From Xiphophorus maculatus (Eukaryota; Chordata; Actinopteri; Cyprinodontiformes; Poeciliidae), in NCBI RefSeq assembly GCF_002775205.1, contig NC_036447.1, positions 21,000,501 through 21,064,500 on the forward strand: 64,000 nt of DNA, in the 5' to 3' direction. The position numbers were made by a program, and so were the translations under genes. The stretch's first letter is position 1; every line of letters begins with the position of its first letter. Shown piece after piece: positions 25,548 through 36,331 of the stretch. Below the pieces are notes generated by a model. It saw only the letters and a program-made list of their open reading frames with translations. It was not told the origin of the DNA and made no database searches.

Positions 25548-28500
25548 TCAGCGTCCCCCAGAGCGCTGGTGATGGGAATGTTTAGTCCGCCTGCTGAGAG
25601 GCTGCACGGGGACGGGCAGAGGAAGGACGTCGAATGGCCTCCTGTCGCTCAGCAAGTGGCCCCTCGGAAGACGCTTCATGAAGTGGGCTTCCCTCTGGTG
25701 CTGCTTGGTCTTCGAGGCCTTCCTCGGGCGGCCCTTGCGCGTGAAGGCCATGTACCAGCCCTCGTACTTGGCGTTCTGCAGGGCTGTGTAGTTGTTTTCC
25801 AGGACGATCTCGGTGAAGATGCAGTCCTTGCCTCGTCCTTTTCGCTGGGGGAGAAAAAAGCGGAGAGGTTGAGCTTTTTAGGGAGAGCTGAAACATCATC
25901 TTCAACTTCCACAAGTTTTCGCTGGCTGGCTTTATATGTGTCCCAACGACGTGTAAGAGCCACAGTAAAAGAAAAGCATTCAACATGTTGCTTCATTAAG
26001 ACCAAGCCACCTTGCCAATCAGCTTCCCTCTCTTGTTCATGCATATGTAGTATCCCGTCTTCACTCCTTTGATCCGAACGCGACTCCCAAAGGAATCTGT
26101 CTCCACTTCCAGCTTAGCTGCACAGACAAAAAACAAGATGACAAGATGAGCGTGATACAAATGAAGCAGATTGTTACAGCCCAAGTTGTTAAAACGACAT
26201 GAATCCTCTCTTTATCTCCCATAATCCAGCAGCCCGCCTTTAACAAGCAGCATCAAGGGCTTCCAAAATAGCATCAAATGACAGTGATTTCACATGGCCT
26301 GGCTGATGCCGAGGGCCCGTCAGGCTCTGTGCTCTGTGGGCCAGCTCAGACGGGGATAAAGGACAGTGAGAAATACTGTGGTCAGAGGGACACAACCACA
26401 AGTGCGGTGCAGCGGTCTGGGTTTGGGCTGGTTTATGGGAGCGACTCCCACCCGGAGGGTGCAGCCGAAACGAGCAGGGCAGACCTCTCTCTGAGAGCCT
26501 GAAGAAGGCTTAAAAAGTACACCAACGAGAGAAGTGAAGAGAAAGATGCGAACTTTAACCAGTGCTTATGAATTGAGTCATACATTGACTTGCAAGGCAA
26601 TAAAAATTACCCATAAAGTCGAAGTGGGTAGGAGAGAGCAGCTGGAAGGATGGAGGTGGGAAGATGGGTGGAAGCAGGGCCAGGCCAGGGTTTCTCTTAG
26701 ACCCTGTGTGGAATTTAATAAGGGATCAACCTGCTGTTAAAATCATGCTTAACCTTGCATAATCTTTTGTACCATTTTCAAATCTTTTTTTTTTCTCTGA
26801 ACTAGTTGAGCTGGCAGTCAACTTTGATCCAGACTCAAAAAAAGAAAAAGTCAAAAAGGAGGGGTCAAGTTTAATTGATTTGATCTTAAGACTTGTTGTT
26901 TAACAAGTACATCATGCAGGGAACCTGACCTCAGATCAGACACAAGCTTTAAAAATAATTCAGGTACATTAGCAGTGTCACATTTTGTTTTTTTTTTTAC
27001 AATAAGGCTCCCACATGCAGTGCTGTCAAATGACAAACAAATTATTAATAAACTATTAATGAGCATTAATGGTACATTAGTTAATTTCTTTTTAGCGGGA
27101 TTAAATTTCACCAATGTCTTATATTGAGACATCAAATGCTGAGACGTCCTTTAACTCTACTTTCCTGTTGCTTTTCACCTTTTCATGATCTACAGTCTCT
27201 CTATTAAATAAGCCTGAGTAGGTTGTTTATAAACACATCCAACTAGCAGTTTGGGAAAAGAAAACATTTTAAAAATGTGTGAAATGGTGAAGCAAATTAA
27301 TTAAATAACTGTATATGACTGTAATATTAACACACTGGACTAGGAAAGGTAGCCTTATAACATTTATAAAAATCTAGCAGTAATAGAAGTTAAGATGACA
27401 TGTTTTAGGCTTTGCAATGAAAAAAAACACAACATGAAAAAAACAAAACAGTTTGGTACCGTACATAGGAGAGTCCAGTTAAATACTCCCCTTTGGGCAA
27501 CATTCGTCTCCTCTTTGGCTCTTCGCTAATGCGCTCCAGACGCTTCTTAATGGTTCATGAGCTGTATTCATTATAATTAACAATTTGTTCTGTAATTATT
27601 TGTTAACCATCGTAGGTGTGCTCTATAACAGTATCATAAAATGTTGTCCGAAAGCAGTAAAGAAAATTGTCTTAAATACGCAACTCTGAAAATATGCTCA
27701 TAACAGGAATAAAGGAAACATTTCAATCAATAGGGATTCCTGGATTAAGAACTAAACTGGGAGAGAAAGCGTTTGGGTTTTCAGCAGCGGGTGTGTTTGC
27801 ATATATTTACTCTTACACTGTGCAAAAGACAGGGCGTCGGCTACTGCTACTTGATTAGAGAATTTGTTCACCCATAACAATTTTTTTTTCTCTTGTGCAT
27901 AAGCACAAGAGATACCGCCCTGAGCAGTGAGACATATCAACATGAAAAATGGCTGTTTGATCTTTGTATTTAAGCTGCATTGCTGATTTCTTGGCCACGT
28001 CTATCTTGCAAAGAGACAGACATATCTTTGTATAGAAATTAATGAACGAATGAGTAAATGAGAGGATTAAATAAGATGTCTGCAGGGTTAAACTAAACAG
28101 TTAAACAGTTTCTTTTACTGTTTAAGCCACCAAGTGAGAAAAAAACACCAAACACAAAGAATGTTTACTGTTTTAAATCACTTCTAAAATAAAAGGCCTC
28201 ATTTTAGAAAATGAAATGATTTTACTTTAATCCGCAAATCTAAAATTATTAGGACAATTTTATTTAAAGCATATTAATTGCTTATATGGCTACAGTCATA
28301 ATTATTTGACATTCATAATGTGTAATGTGAAAATTCAAAAGCTCTTGGGTGCCCCCTGTTGGCCTGGGGGCAAAAAGCAGGAGCTTAGTTCGCTTATGTC
28401 TCAGACCTGCTCTACTACCCAAAAAAAACAACAAAAAACAAAAAAGAAAAACTCAGCTGACTTCAAGAACAAATCTTCATTTAAGGATTAACACAGTTTG

Positions 28501-29179
28501 TCCATAAACAGAGGACTTTCATTCATTCATTTATTCATTCACTATCAGTTTGCTGTTTAACAACAGAGTGTAAAAAAAAAACCCCAACTCAGTTTAAACA
28601 TTTTTATTGTTTGAAAAAAATGTCTCGCATTATGTTTACTTTGATGTATATTAATGAGTCTTCTTTACGAAGCTGCATTTTTTAAACAAATATTACCGGA
28701 GAGAATATTCACCTTAATTTTTTTGCCCCCCCCCCCAAAAAAAAAGTAAGAAAAAAAACATAGCAGTGTGTTATTAAACGAGGATTAATTGGTACAAAGT
28801 TGATGTTACGATACACACATGTCTTCTGACTGGTCATTATATAGTGTGTCTACCTACCGTGCACCGCGCCGTCGTCCCCGTTAGCATTGACCCGCTTGTT
28901 GGCCAGGACCTGGACGTGCTTCCCACTGGTTCGGCTGTACAGCTGGTAGGTTCTGGTCAGTCTGCGGCTCATGCGGTCCGACAGCCGGCTCTGTTCGGTG
29001 ACGTGCTGCTTGAAATTAGGAGGCGACTGCACAGTGTCCTACCGAGAAAATATGAAACATGTGTCATATCACAGAATTATTATTATGCATTTATTTTATC
29101 CCGATAGCTGCATCACTCTGCCGTCTAAACATTGATTTATGGGTGGCCTGTTTTGGAGACGCGTTCACTTTGATAGGCT

Positions 29180-29217
<38 letters not shown>

Positions 29218-29773
29218 ACCGATGATCTTTCACCTTTTCATGACTTCTTCTTATCCCCCCCTCCGCCCCTCCTTGTGCTCTTTTCTTTTTTCGCCCTCAT
29301 CATTTCAACCGTCCTGCAGCCACATGTGTTTTAACAATTACCTTTTAGGCTGCAGCTTAACATTTTTCAAGATGTTTGAATAGTTGCCAACAGCCATAGC
29401 GCTCATAATAAAATGTTTTCATTGTTACTGCAGCCTGTTGAAGGGAGTTGCTACTTGCCGTTAAGTCATCGGCCAGGTATCTTTTTTTAAGTTTTACTCA
29501 AATTAATAACAACTTTATGCAGCATAATTGTTTTTTTTTAAAATAATAATAATTATTATTGAACTGGAAGTGGGAGTTACCTGTGCGTAAAAGCAAAGCG
29601 CCGCGAGCTGGAGAAACCTGCGGCATAAACAGCAAATAAAATAAAAAAAAATAAAATAACAGTTTTTGCACCAAAAAAACAAACAAACCAAAAAAGTCAA
29701 AGTAAAACATGCTAGAATCTGCTAGCGGCTCCAACACTTACAGATAACCTAACCTCGATGTTCTCAGCCTCAT
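25548..29773 (-). CDS. fgf8: Fibroblast growth factor 8 (teleost fgf8 copy), 5 coding exons
   Basis: Secreted FGF ligand signalling through FGFRs in midbrain-hindbrain, limb/fin and somite patterning. Exons: 29773-29754 (20 nt), 29617-29581 (37 nt), 29038-28858, 26117-26011, 25844-25548. All are GT-AG and in frame, giving 213 aa. The first two tiny exons join to the signal peptide [19 protein letters not shown], mirroring the split 5' exons of mammalian FGF8. Exon 3 carries TVQSPPNF and the strongly conserved [20 protein letters not shown]. Exon 4 carries FGSRVRIKG and [14 protein letters not shown]. Exon 5 carries [20 protein letters not shown] (an N-glycosylation site at NYT), [30 protein letters not shown] and a divergent basic tail ending RSGGR. 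Substitutions such as [19 protein letters not shown] and the altered tail suggest the less constrained teleost duplicate (fgf8b), but a could not be excluded by eye. FGF17/18/24 fit less well because of [10 protein letters not shown]...FMKRLPRGH. Confidence 0.93.
26118..28857 (-). other. Large fgf8 intron, with a GC-richer candidate element
   Basis: This intron separates the exons at 28858-29038 and 26011-26117. About 26270-26500 is GC-richer than the rest and repeat-free, and might be a regulatory element. The rest is AT-rich, with a C-run at 28728-28736 and A/T tracts. No repeat termini were recognised. Confidence 0.4.
29182..29214. repeat. T33 homopolymer in an fgf8 intron
   Basis: Thirty-three consecutive T on the plus strand, about 140 bases upstream (gene sense) of the exon that starts at 29038. 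Expected to be length-variable and error-prone in sequencing. Confidence 0.95.
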
Positions 29774-30596
29774 CCTGTAATAGTTCAAATATTGCTTCAT
29801 GAATACTTCGCTGATTCGGCTTTGGATGCCCTCAGAAATACCATTCCTGTAGATGGATGCCTTCGGCTGAGTTTGAATTAACCTCCTTGTTGCGCACCGA
29901 AAGCCAAACCCATGACAATTAAGAGATCCAGAACTGTCAGGAGTTCCGACGCAGGTCCTCTCCGCAGTCAGGAGGGGAACGTCTGGGAGAGTTAAAAGGC
30001 GCTGCCACGCTAATCCAAAAAGTTAAGTCTTGTGAAGAGCGTCGCTGTCAGCCCAGCTCCTCCATCAAATCCTCATTGACTCATTCAGTTGTTCAAACAA
30101 TGACGTTTTTGAACGCAGAAATTAATCCCTCTTTATCGCTCTCGAAGAGTGACGATCGTCAGTTTTACGAACGGATTTCTGCGCGTCATGGAGGAGATGC
30201 TTTTCCCCCCCCCCCTGAAGAGTGCGGTCATTTGTGAGGAAAGATGATGCGCGCATCTCCTTAAAAAGTGGCAAACAAAGTTGCCTTGGCTGTCAATCTA
30301 TACGTGCGGATTGTAAAGTCCCTTCGTCCCCAGTCTTCCACCCACACGCGTGTTCCTTCTTTTCTTCTTCTTCTTTTTTTTTTTTTTTTGCGGTCGCCTC
30401 CAGTCCACATACAGCATCTGTCTCACTCTACATTTAAATGCTTTAACTTGCGGGAAAGTCAATATCCTCGGCGAGAGCAGGCGGAGCGTTCAGACTGGAG
30501 CCAAGATGAAACTGAATCCTTGTTAGGACGTTCAAGCCTGCAACGATCCGCGTGCGAATCCTTCAACAGTTCACACGGAGGGACTCGTTCATCTGT
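29774..30596 (-). promoter_or_regulatory. Presumed fgf8 5' UTR and promoter region
   Basis: Lies directly upstream of the fgf8 ATG. It is GC- and CpG-richer than the flanking DNA, particularly about 29890-30250 and 30440-30600. Short upstream ATGs are present (for example one whose CAT is at 29911-29913 on the plus strand, with a 12-codon frame). No TATA box could be assigned with confidence. Bounded by the transposon relic that begins near 30597. Confidence 0.4.
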
Positions 30597-31345
30597 ACAG
30601 GTGCATCTCAGTAAAATTGGAATGTAATCAAAAAGTGAATTAGTTTCAGTAAGTCAATTTTAGAAAACGTGAAACTCATAACTGGACTTGTTTCAAGCAG
30701 ATTTATGTGTTTCAAGTTATTGTCAATCTAAAAAAAAAAAAAAGAAAACCTTCAAAAACAAAGTTGTTTTTTTTAAACAAATTAGAATATTATTAGAATT
30801 TAAATATTACATTAGTCAAATAAAAGAAGTATTTTAATCCAAAATCTCCTTCCTAAAAAAAAGATGTCTATGTATTCTATACAGTAAACCCCCTCAGTAC
30901 CTGGCCAGAGGTATTTTGAGTGGAATTACTGCCTTAATGCAACATTGTTGTGCCGTTATAGTGGCCATTCAAGCACAGTGATAGCACCGTCATCAAAGCA
31001 GGTGTTAGTACTTTGGGCAGCGTGAGCAGGTCCTGCAGGAAAATACATTTAGTGTCTCCATAAAGCTGGTCAGAAGAGGAAAGCTTGACGTGTTTCCTGG
31101 TAGCCGACTGCTCTGCCTTTACCTGATGAAACACCGTGAACCAAAACCAGCCGATGACATGGCTGCTCAAGTCATCCGCTGGCTTTGGAAGTTTCCCACT
31201 GGACCTCGAACGACCTGGATCTTGTGCCTCTAAACTATTTTTCCTTTACACTCTCAAACCTCGATTTAGAAGCAAAATGTGACCGCTTTAGACTGCTGAG
31301 CATAAGTTCAGTTCTTTTTCTCTTTAAGACACTTCTGAGTTTATC
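30597..31345 (-). mobile_element. Tc1/mariner-type transposon relic, antisense transposase
   Basis: The left end reads ACAGGTGCATCTCAGTAAAA, followed by GTGAAACTCAT and TTAGAATATTA, the terminal signature of a common teleost Tc1/mariner family. From about 30940 the minus strand encodes a decayed transposase segment, with an open frame at 30934-31170 followed by further matching sequence to about 31345. Many indels mean it is not functional. The right terminus was not found. It lies about 0.8 kb upstream of the fgf8 ATG, which is close enough to border its promoter. Confidence 0.7.
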
Positions 31346-31488
31346 TTGGGTTCATTAGTTGCTAACCTACAATGAAGCCAATTATAGCTCATGTTATTTT
31401 TGTTGCTCAAGTTCTTTTTCTACAACACTTTTTCCTTCCTCTCAACTTTCTATTAATATGCTTGGATGTCTATGAGCTGCCTCGTCCT

Positions 31489-31559
31489 TAGCAATAACCT
31501 TTTATGGCTTATCTGCCTTGTGAAGGGTGCTGATGGCTGTCTGCTGGACAAGTCAACAG
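31489..31559 (+). repeat. 71-bp segment duplicated at 33717-33787
   Basis: TAGCAATAACCTTTTATGGC through GTCAACAG occurs again at 33717-33787 in the same orientation with only two differences in 71 bases. Confidence 0.9.
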
Positions 31560-33490
31560 TCTTTCTTGTCATTGTGTAGGCCGTATCTTGACATGGAAGG
31601 AGTTTGGTTCTGCTATGTTACTTTTGTGTTGAATTCCTTTTCTCTTTGGACTTATTTTGCATTTTGGTAGATCCTTGTGTCTACTAATGCTCTGTTTAGA
31701 TATTGGTGTCGTTCCTTTGTTCATGTTACATCACCTGTGTGTCTTGGTAATGGCCGTTTTGAGCTATCAGAACTTAGTTGCTTGGTTCATGCTTCTCAAT
31801 GGCTGCAAGACTTTTGTATTAATTCGACTCACCTGATGCTGGTCCCATTAATCACCCTCCTCAGAATAAATACTCCTCTGCTCACTCTTCCCTTGTCCCT
31901 TCGACTGCAATGCCGTTCTTTCCCCCAGTGTTGCTGGTTTACTCCTCATTGGTTCCTTTTTGTGCCTATGGATAACCTTTGGGTACTTAATTTCAACTAT
32001 GAAATATTTTAAACATGGCCATGGCATGACTTTTCAGTTTATGTTAATGTTTTTTTTACCTGAAAAACCAAGTTTCATCTAAAGTGACAAAATGTGAACG
32101 CCTGACTTGGATCACTCTGTGTGTAAGGAATCTACTGATTCCACAATTTGAAATAAATGATTGAAATATGTGAAGTTTTCAGTGACATTCGTTCCTATCA
32201 GTTGGACATGCACATGATAGACATGTAATGAGTCTAAGACACTTTCTGCTGTTTCTGCATTTAAAGGCAGGTTAGATAAAAAGACAACATATATATATCC
32301 AGCCATTATTCCCAATCACATTAATCTCATTCAAGTCCAGAATTGCAGAACACTTTGTTTTCTATCAGCACATGGAAAAATTCCCTGGCATGTACTTAAG
32401 AAAATCTACAGTTACATTAAATTATTCCCTTACTGCAGGTTAGAGGTTGTTTGAGGGGGGAGGTCTCTCAGGACAGACCCCAACATACTTTTTTTCATCT
32501 TACATATTTAAGTAATACGTATTCCATGTGAACACATGAAGCACCATGGTTTTCACATAACATCTGAAGCCGTTTTTCACATGCTCTCTCGCTCACAAAC
32601 ACCCCTCAACGACTGCTTTAGGTCTCGGGTTTGAGCCTGAAAACCTCGTCCGGGGCCTCAAGTGCTACTTTCACAGCATGGTTTCCATCTGATACATCAT
32701 GCAGTTAAACTGTAATTATTCTTCGTGACAATAGAGGCGCAGGGTTTCCTTTTGACCGCTGCATGTTTGCACAACAACGGCCGCTGTAAATAGCTTCCTG
32801 TCGGTGAGTAATTAATACATTTTATGTACATGGCACCTTACAAAGATGTAAATCACAAAGTTCTTTAATGAAAAAGAGAATAAATATTGAAGTGTAATTT
32901 AGAAGACAAAAACCAGATCAATGATAAAGGTAATAAAATAGAAATATAAAGTGACATTCAACTAAATTTCAATTTGAATAAAGAGTGTATTCAAGATAGC
33001 GCAAAAAACAAAGGAAAATCATTCAACAGTCGACGTGCTACAGTCTGGAGAGAGTGACCCCTTTGGGTTTTATGCTTTGGACTATGATTAGAGTTTGGTT
33101 TGAGGACCTAAGGCCTCTAGCTGGAGTGTGTCTTTGTCTTTGACAGTTAAGTTAAATGGGAAGGTGCTTGACCTTGCATTCAGAGTCTTGAAAGTTAAGG
33201 TCAAGATTCTAACATTAACTGTAAAATGAACCGGTAAGCCAATGTAAAGACATTAAAACAGGAGTGTCATAAGCTCTTCTGCTTCTTCCAGTTAAAGAGT
33301 CTCGCTCCGCAGTTCTGGATTAACTGAAGGCGATCAAGGTTGCTTTATGTTGATGTATGTGAAAGTGCAATGCAGTAGTCTAGACAAAGGGAAATAAAAA
33401 GAATGGATGTTTTTGCAACAAACTTATTTGTTAGGAAAGATTTTTTTGAATAGTGCAAACAATTCAGACTAGTAATTTTGTAGCCTAACT
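31560..33490. other. Non-coding, no gene recognised
   Basis: AT-rich sequence upstream of fgf8. An open frame of 111 codons at 31677-32012 has no recognisable family. Nothing else can be supported. Confidence 0.45.
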
Positions 33491-33494
33491 ATTT

Positions 33495-33965
33495 TCAGCT
33501 AGATTCGCTATTTCTTCTGTGCTCTGTCTGGACTTTCTCCCTTTGAAATGGATTTCTCTGGTAAAATTTCAACCGGGCCAATCAGCGAACAGAAATTGTG
33601 AATGATGGATGCTGTTTTACAATTGTAGTCCTCCTGTAGTTTTAGCAATGGCAACGGAGGAAGTGAACAAATCCATTTAGTCCGTGTTGGACACACTTCC
33701 AAATATTGAAGTGTGTTAGCAATAACCTTTTATGTCTTATCTGCCTTGTGGAGGGTGCTGATGGCTGTCTGCTGGACAAGTCAACAGGCTGTGGCAATAA
33801 CAGCCACCTCCTGTGGCTCAGCACTTCTTGCTTCACAGAGGATGGTTGCTTACAGTGCAGGCAATTTCTGGTAAGCTTTACAGTGCTGAATTGGTGCATT
33901 ACCTATGTCACGGCCAAACATTAACCATTGGGTAAAATGTAAAACTTTAACAGAGTCCACACCTC
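33495..33965 (+). repeat. Interspersed repeat, inverted copy at 49390-49745
   Basis: Shared strings with the reverse complement of 49390-49745 include GCCAATCAGCGAACAGAA / GCCGATCAGCGAACAGAA, GTTTTAGC.ATGGCA, GGAGGAAGTGAACAAA, CAGGCAATTTC.GGTAAGCTT, GGTGCATTAC, CACGGCCAAA and AGAGTCCACACCTCCAG. This copy carries an extra segment (33717-33787) that is absent from the other and duplicated at 31489-31559. Family unknown to me. Confidence 0.7.
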
Positions 33966-35945
33966 CAGGAAGCAGTCGTTTTTCCAACCCTTTGGACATG
34001 GAGCTGGTTTCTACCAGGCTAGTAATTTTGAGAAATCGACTGGTAAAAACATGAACATTTCTTAAGTTTGACTAAATGACAGAAGTCAAGTGACCAATGT
34101 GTTGCCTGAGTAGAGGTACATCTGTATATTCAGTACACCTAAATATCATCTGCATAAAAGTGACATGAAATAATAATTAAAAAATCAAAAGTACAGTAAT
34201 AAAATTAGTCAAAAATAAAAATATGTGCCACATATCAGATCAACACTCTCATTCTGTCATACTCTTTGAAATAACACTTTTAGCTTACTGTTACACTGAA
34301 ATAGTCTCACATCAACAACCTGGTCATTTTCTGCGCCCACTTTTGTACCCGGTCTTAAGGAGTAAAGAAGAATATTGCATGCAACACTTCCTTAAGGTCC
34401 TCTGGTTTTTTTCCTAAACAGATAAGTTACATAACAAGTACAGAAAATGAATATTGGGAAAACACTTTTACTCTGATATCAGTGAAAAGTTGAATACAGT
34501 TACTGGTGCACAATTCAAAATCCAAGAAATAATTCGCCGAACACACAAAAAAGGCGTAATTTCTGCTAACTATCCAAGATGTGGTGACACCAATCATTTC
34601 TAGCAACATAAGTGTCACAATATGCACTTTTTTCTTAATCAGGGCAAAAATATTACAGCAGAGATCTACAGACGCCAAGCCTTAAATGCGATTATTGTCC
34701 CTTTGACTCCGATTTGTAAAGCTTTATAAACGCAGGCTCTCACCCTCCATGTGTGAACATGATGGGAAACTGCTGCACAGAGAGGCAGTATAAGAGTAAA
34801 TTACATTACATATATAATTATGAGAGTTTGTTCAACATCTTAGCTGTAAATCAGTCATTTTGGCCCATGCTGGAGACTTAAAGGGTGAAAATGGACTGGC
34901 TTATTAGTTCCAGCGGGACACTGCAACAAGTGAATTCGCCATATGGAACAGTTCAGCACTTTGTTTTAATCCTGTTTGAAGCAACAATTAAAATATCTTG
35001 AAATAAATTCCACGTGAATGCCATTAAACTTCAAAAGCGCACACTTATCGGACTAAAAACAAATTATGCAAAGAAATTAGTCAAAAGAAACCTGGAAGCT
35101 TTAGATTAATCATCTGTTCAGAAACTGCTGTTGCAGCTTCATATTAAATGATTCAGACAGAGTTTTCTGTTTTAGGGTTAGACCAACTGAGACTTGAGAT
35201 AATATGACATTTATTGTTTTCTTAGCTGCATATTAAGTCAGACTATTTTATATGCCAGTGTAGGCTGCGCAAATTCTGCTTAACACTTAGCAGGTGTGAC
35301 TATTCTGTAACGAATGAAAACTCCTGGTGCCTTTTGCTGACTTAAATCTCCGTCATTTCTCAGAACGTTTTTAAAAGTACTTATAAATATTCTGATAACT
35401 ATTGTTATTTCAATTCCCAGACTTTTAATTCACTGGCAGGAGCCCACACATTTAGGTCAAGTGTAGAGAAAATCCTGAACAGATTTTAAAATTCAGACGG
35501 TCATGATGATGTGATGTAGAGTTCAGATAGTGAATCTACATCATAGTTGGAATAAGGCTGACTCTTAATCGGCCATCTTTGCCCCTAACATACACCCAAT
35601 CTTTTTTGACCAGTCAACTTCAAAACAAACTATGACAGGTCTTAAAAACAGGCCTTAAAAACAGCTGCACTCTTCTGTGTGGAGCTTATTTCTATGGAAA
35701 GATTTAAAGTCAGGGATTTTCAATGTCAGCGAGGTGTTTAGAAATTAAATCAGCTGTAAAGTTTATAGAAGCTTCAAGAAAGGAAACTGTATTATCTGCA
35801 GAGGCATGTCATTGTTTAGGCAGTCTGGCACCAACAGGGTCGGTCTTTCGTGGAACATGCAGAATTTAAAAATGTCAGCATTTAGGAATCTCGAGACTGC
35901 AGAGCTGTGCGACACCTACTGCTCACTCTCCAGCATAAACATTGT
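33966..35945. other. Non-coding, nothing recognised
   Basis: AT-rich intergenic DNA without exon-like or repeat-terminal signals that I can support. Confidence 0.4.
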
Positions 35946-36331
35946 GCCAATATGAGTGTCATCCTTTGTTCCATCCATTTTCTGTTCACCCTTTGTCCCT
36001 AATGAGGTCGGGAGGGTTGCCGGTGTCTATCTCCAGCCACGTTCCGGGCGAGAGGCGGGGTACACGCTGGACAGGTCGCCAGTCTGTCGCAGGGCAACAC
36101 AGAGACATACAGGACAAACAACCATGCACACACTCACTCACACCTAGGGAGAATTTAGAGAGACAGTCATGTTTTTGGACTGTGGGAGGAAGCCGGAGTA
36201 CCCGGAGAGAACCCACGCATGCACAGGGAGAACATGCAAACTCCATGCAGAAAGACCCCGGCCGGGAATCGAACCCAGGACCTTCTTGCTGCAAGGCAAC
36301 AGTGCTACCAACTGCGCCACTGTGCAGCCTC
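35946..36331 (-). mobile_element. tRNA-derived SINE, near full length
   Basis: Read on the minus strand, the element starts GGCTGCACAGTGGCGCAGTT. It contains a pol III A box (TGGCGCAGTTGG, 36319-36308) and B box (GGGTTCGATTCC, 36276-36265), followed by the body and a tail that ends in AAAATGGATGG near 35950. A 5'-truncated copy is at 45845-46063 and a decayed one at 39505-39600. Apparent open frames here are SINE sequence. Confidence 0.85.

Noticed and set aside
25470-26072. 200-codon open frame on the plus strand
   Set aside because: Antisense shadow of the last fgf8 exons.
36265-36331. tRNA-like A and B boxes
   Set aside because: They belong to the SINE head. The anticodon arm and cloverleaf are not preserved, so this is not a tRNA gene.
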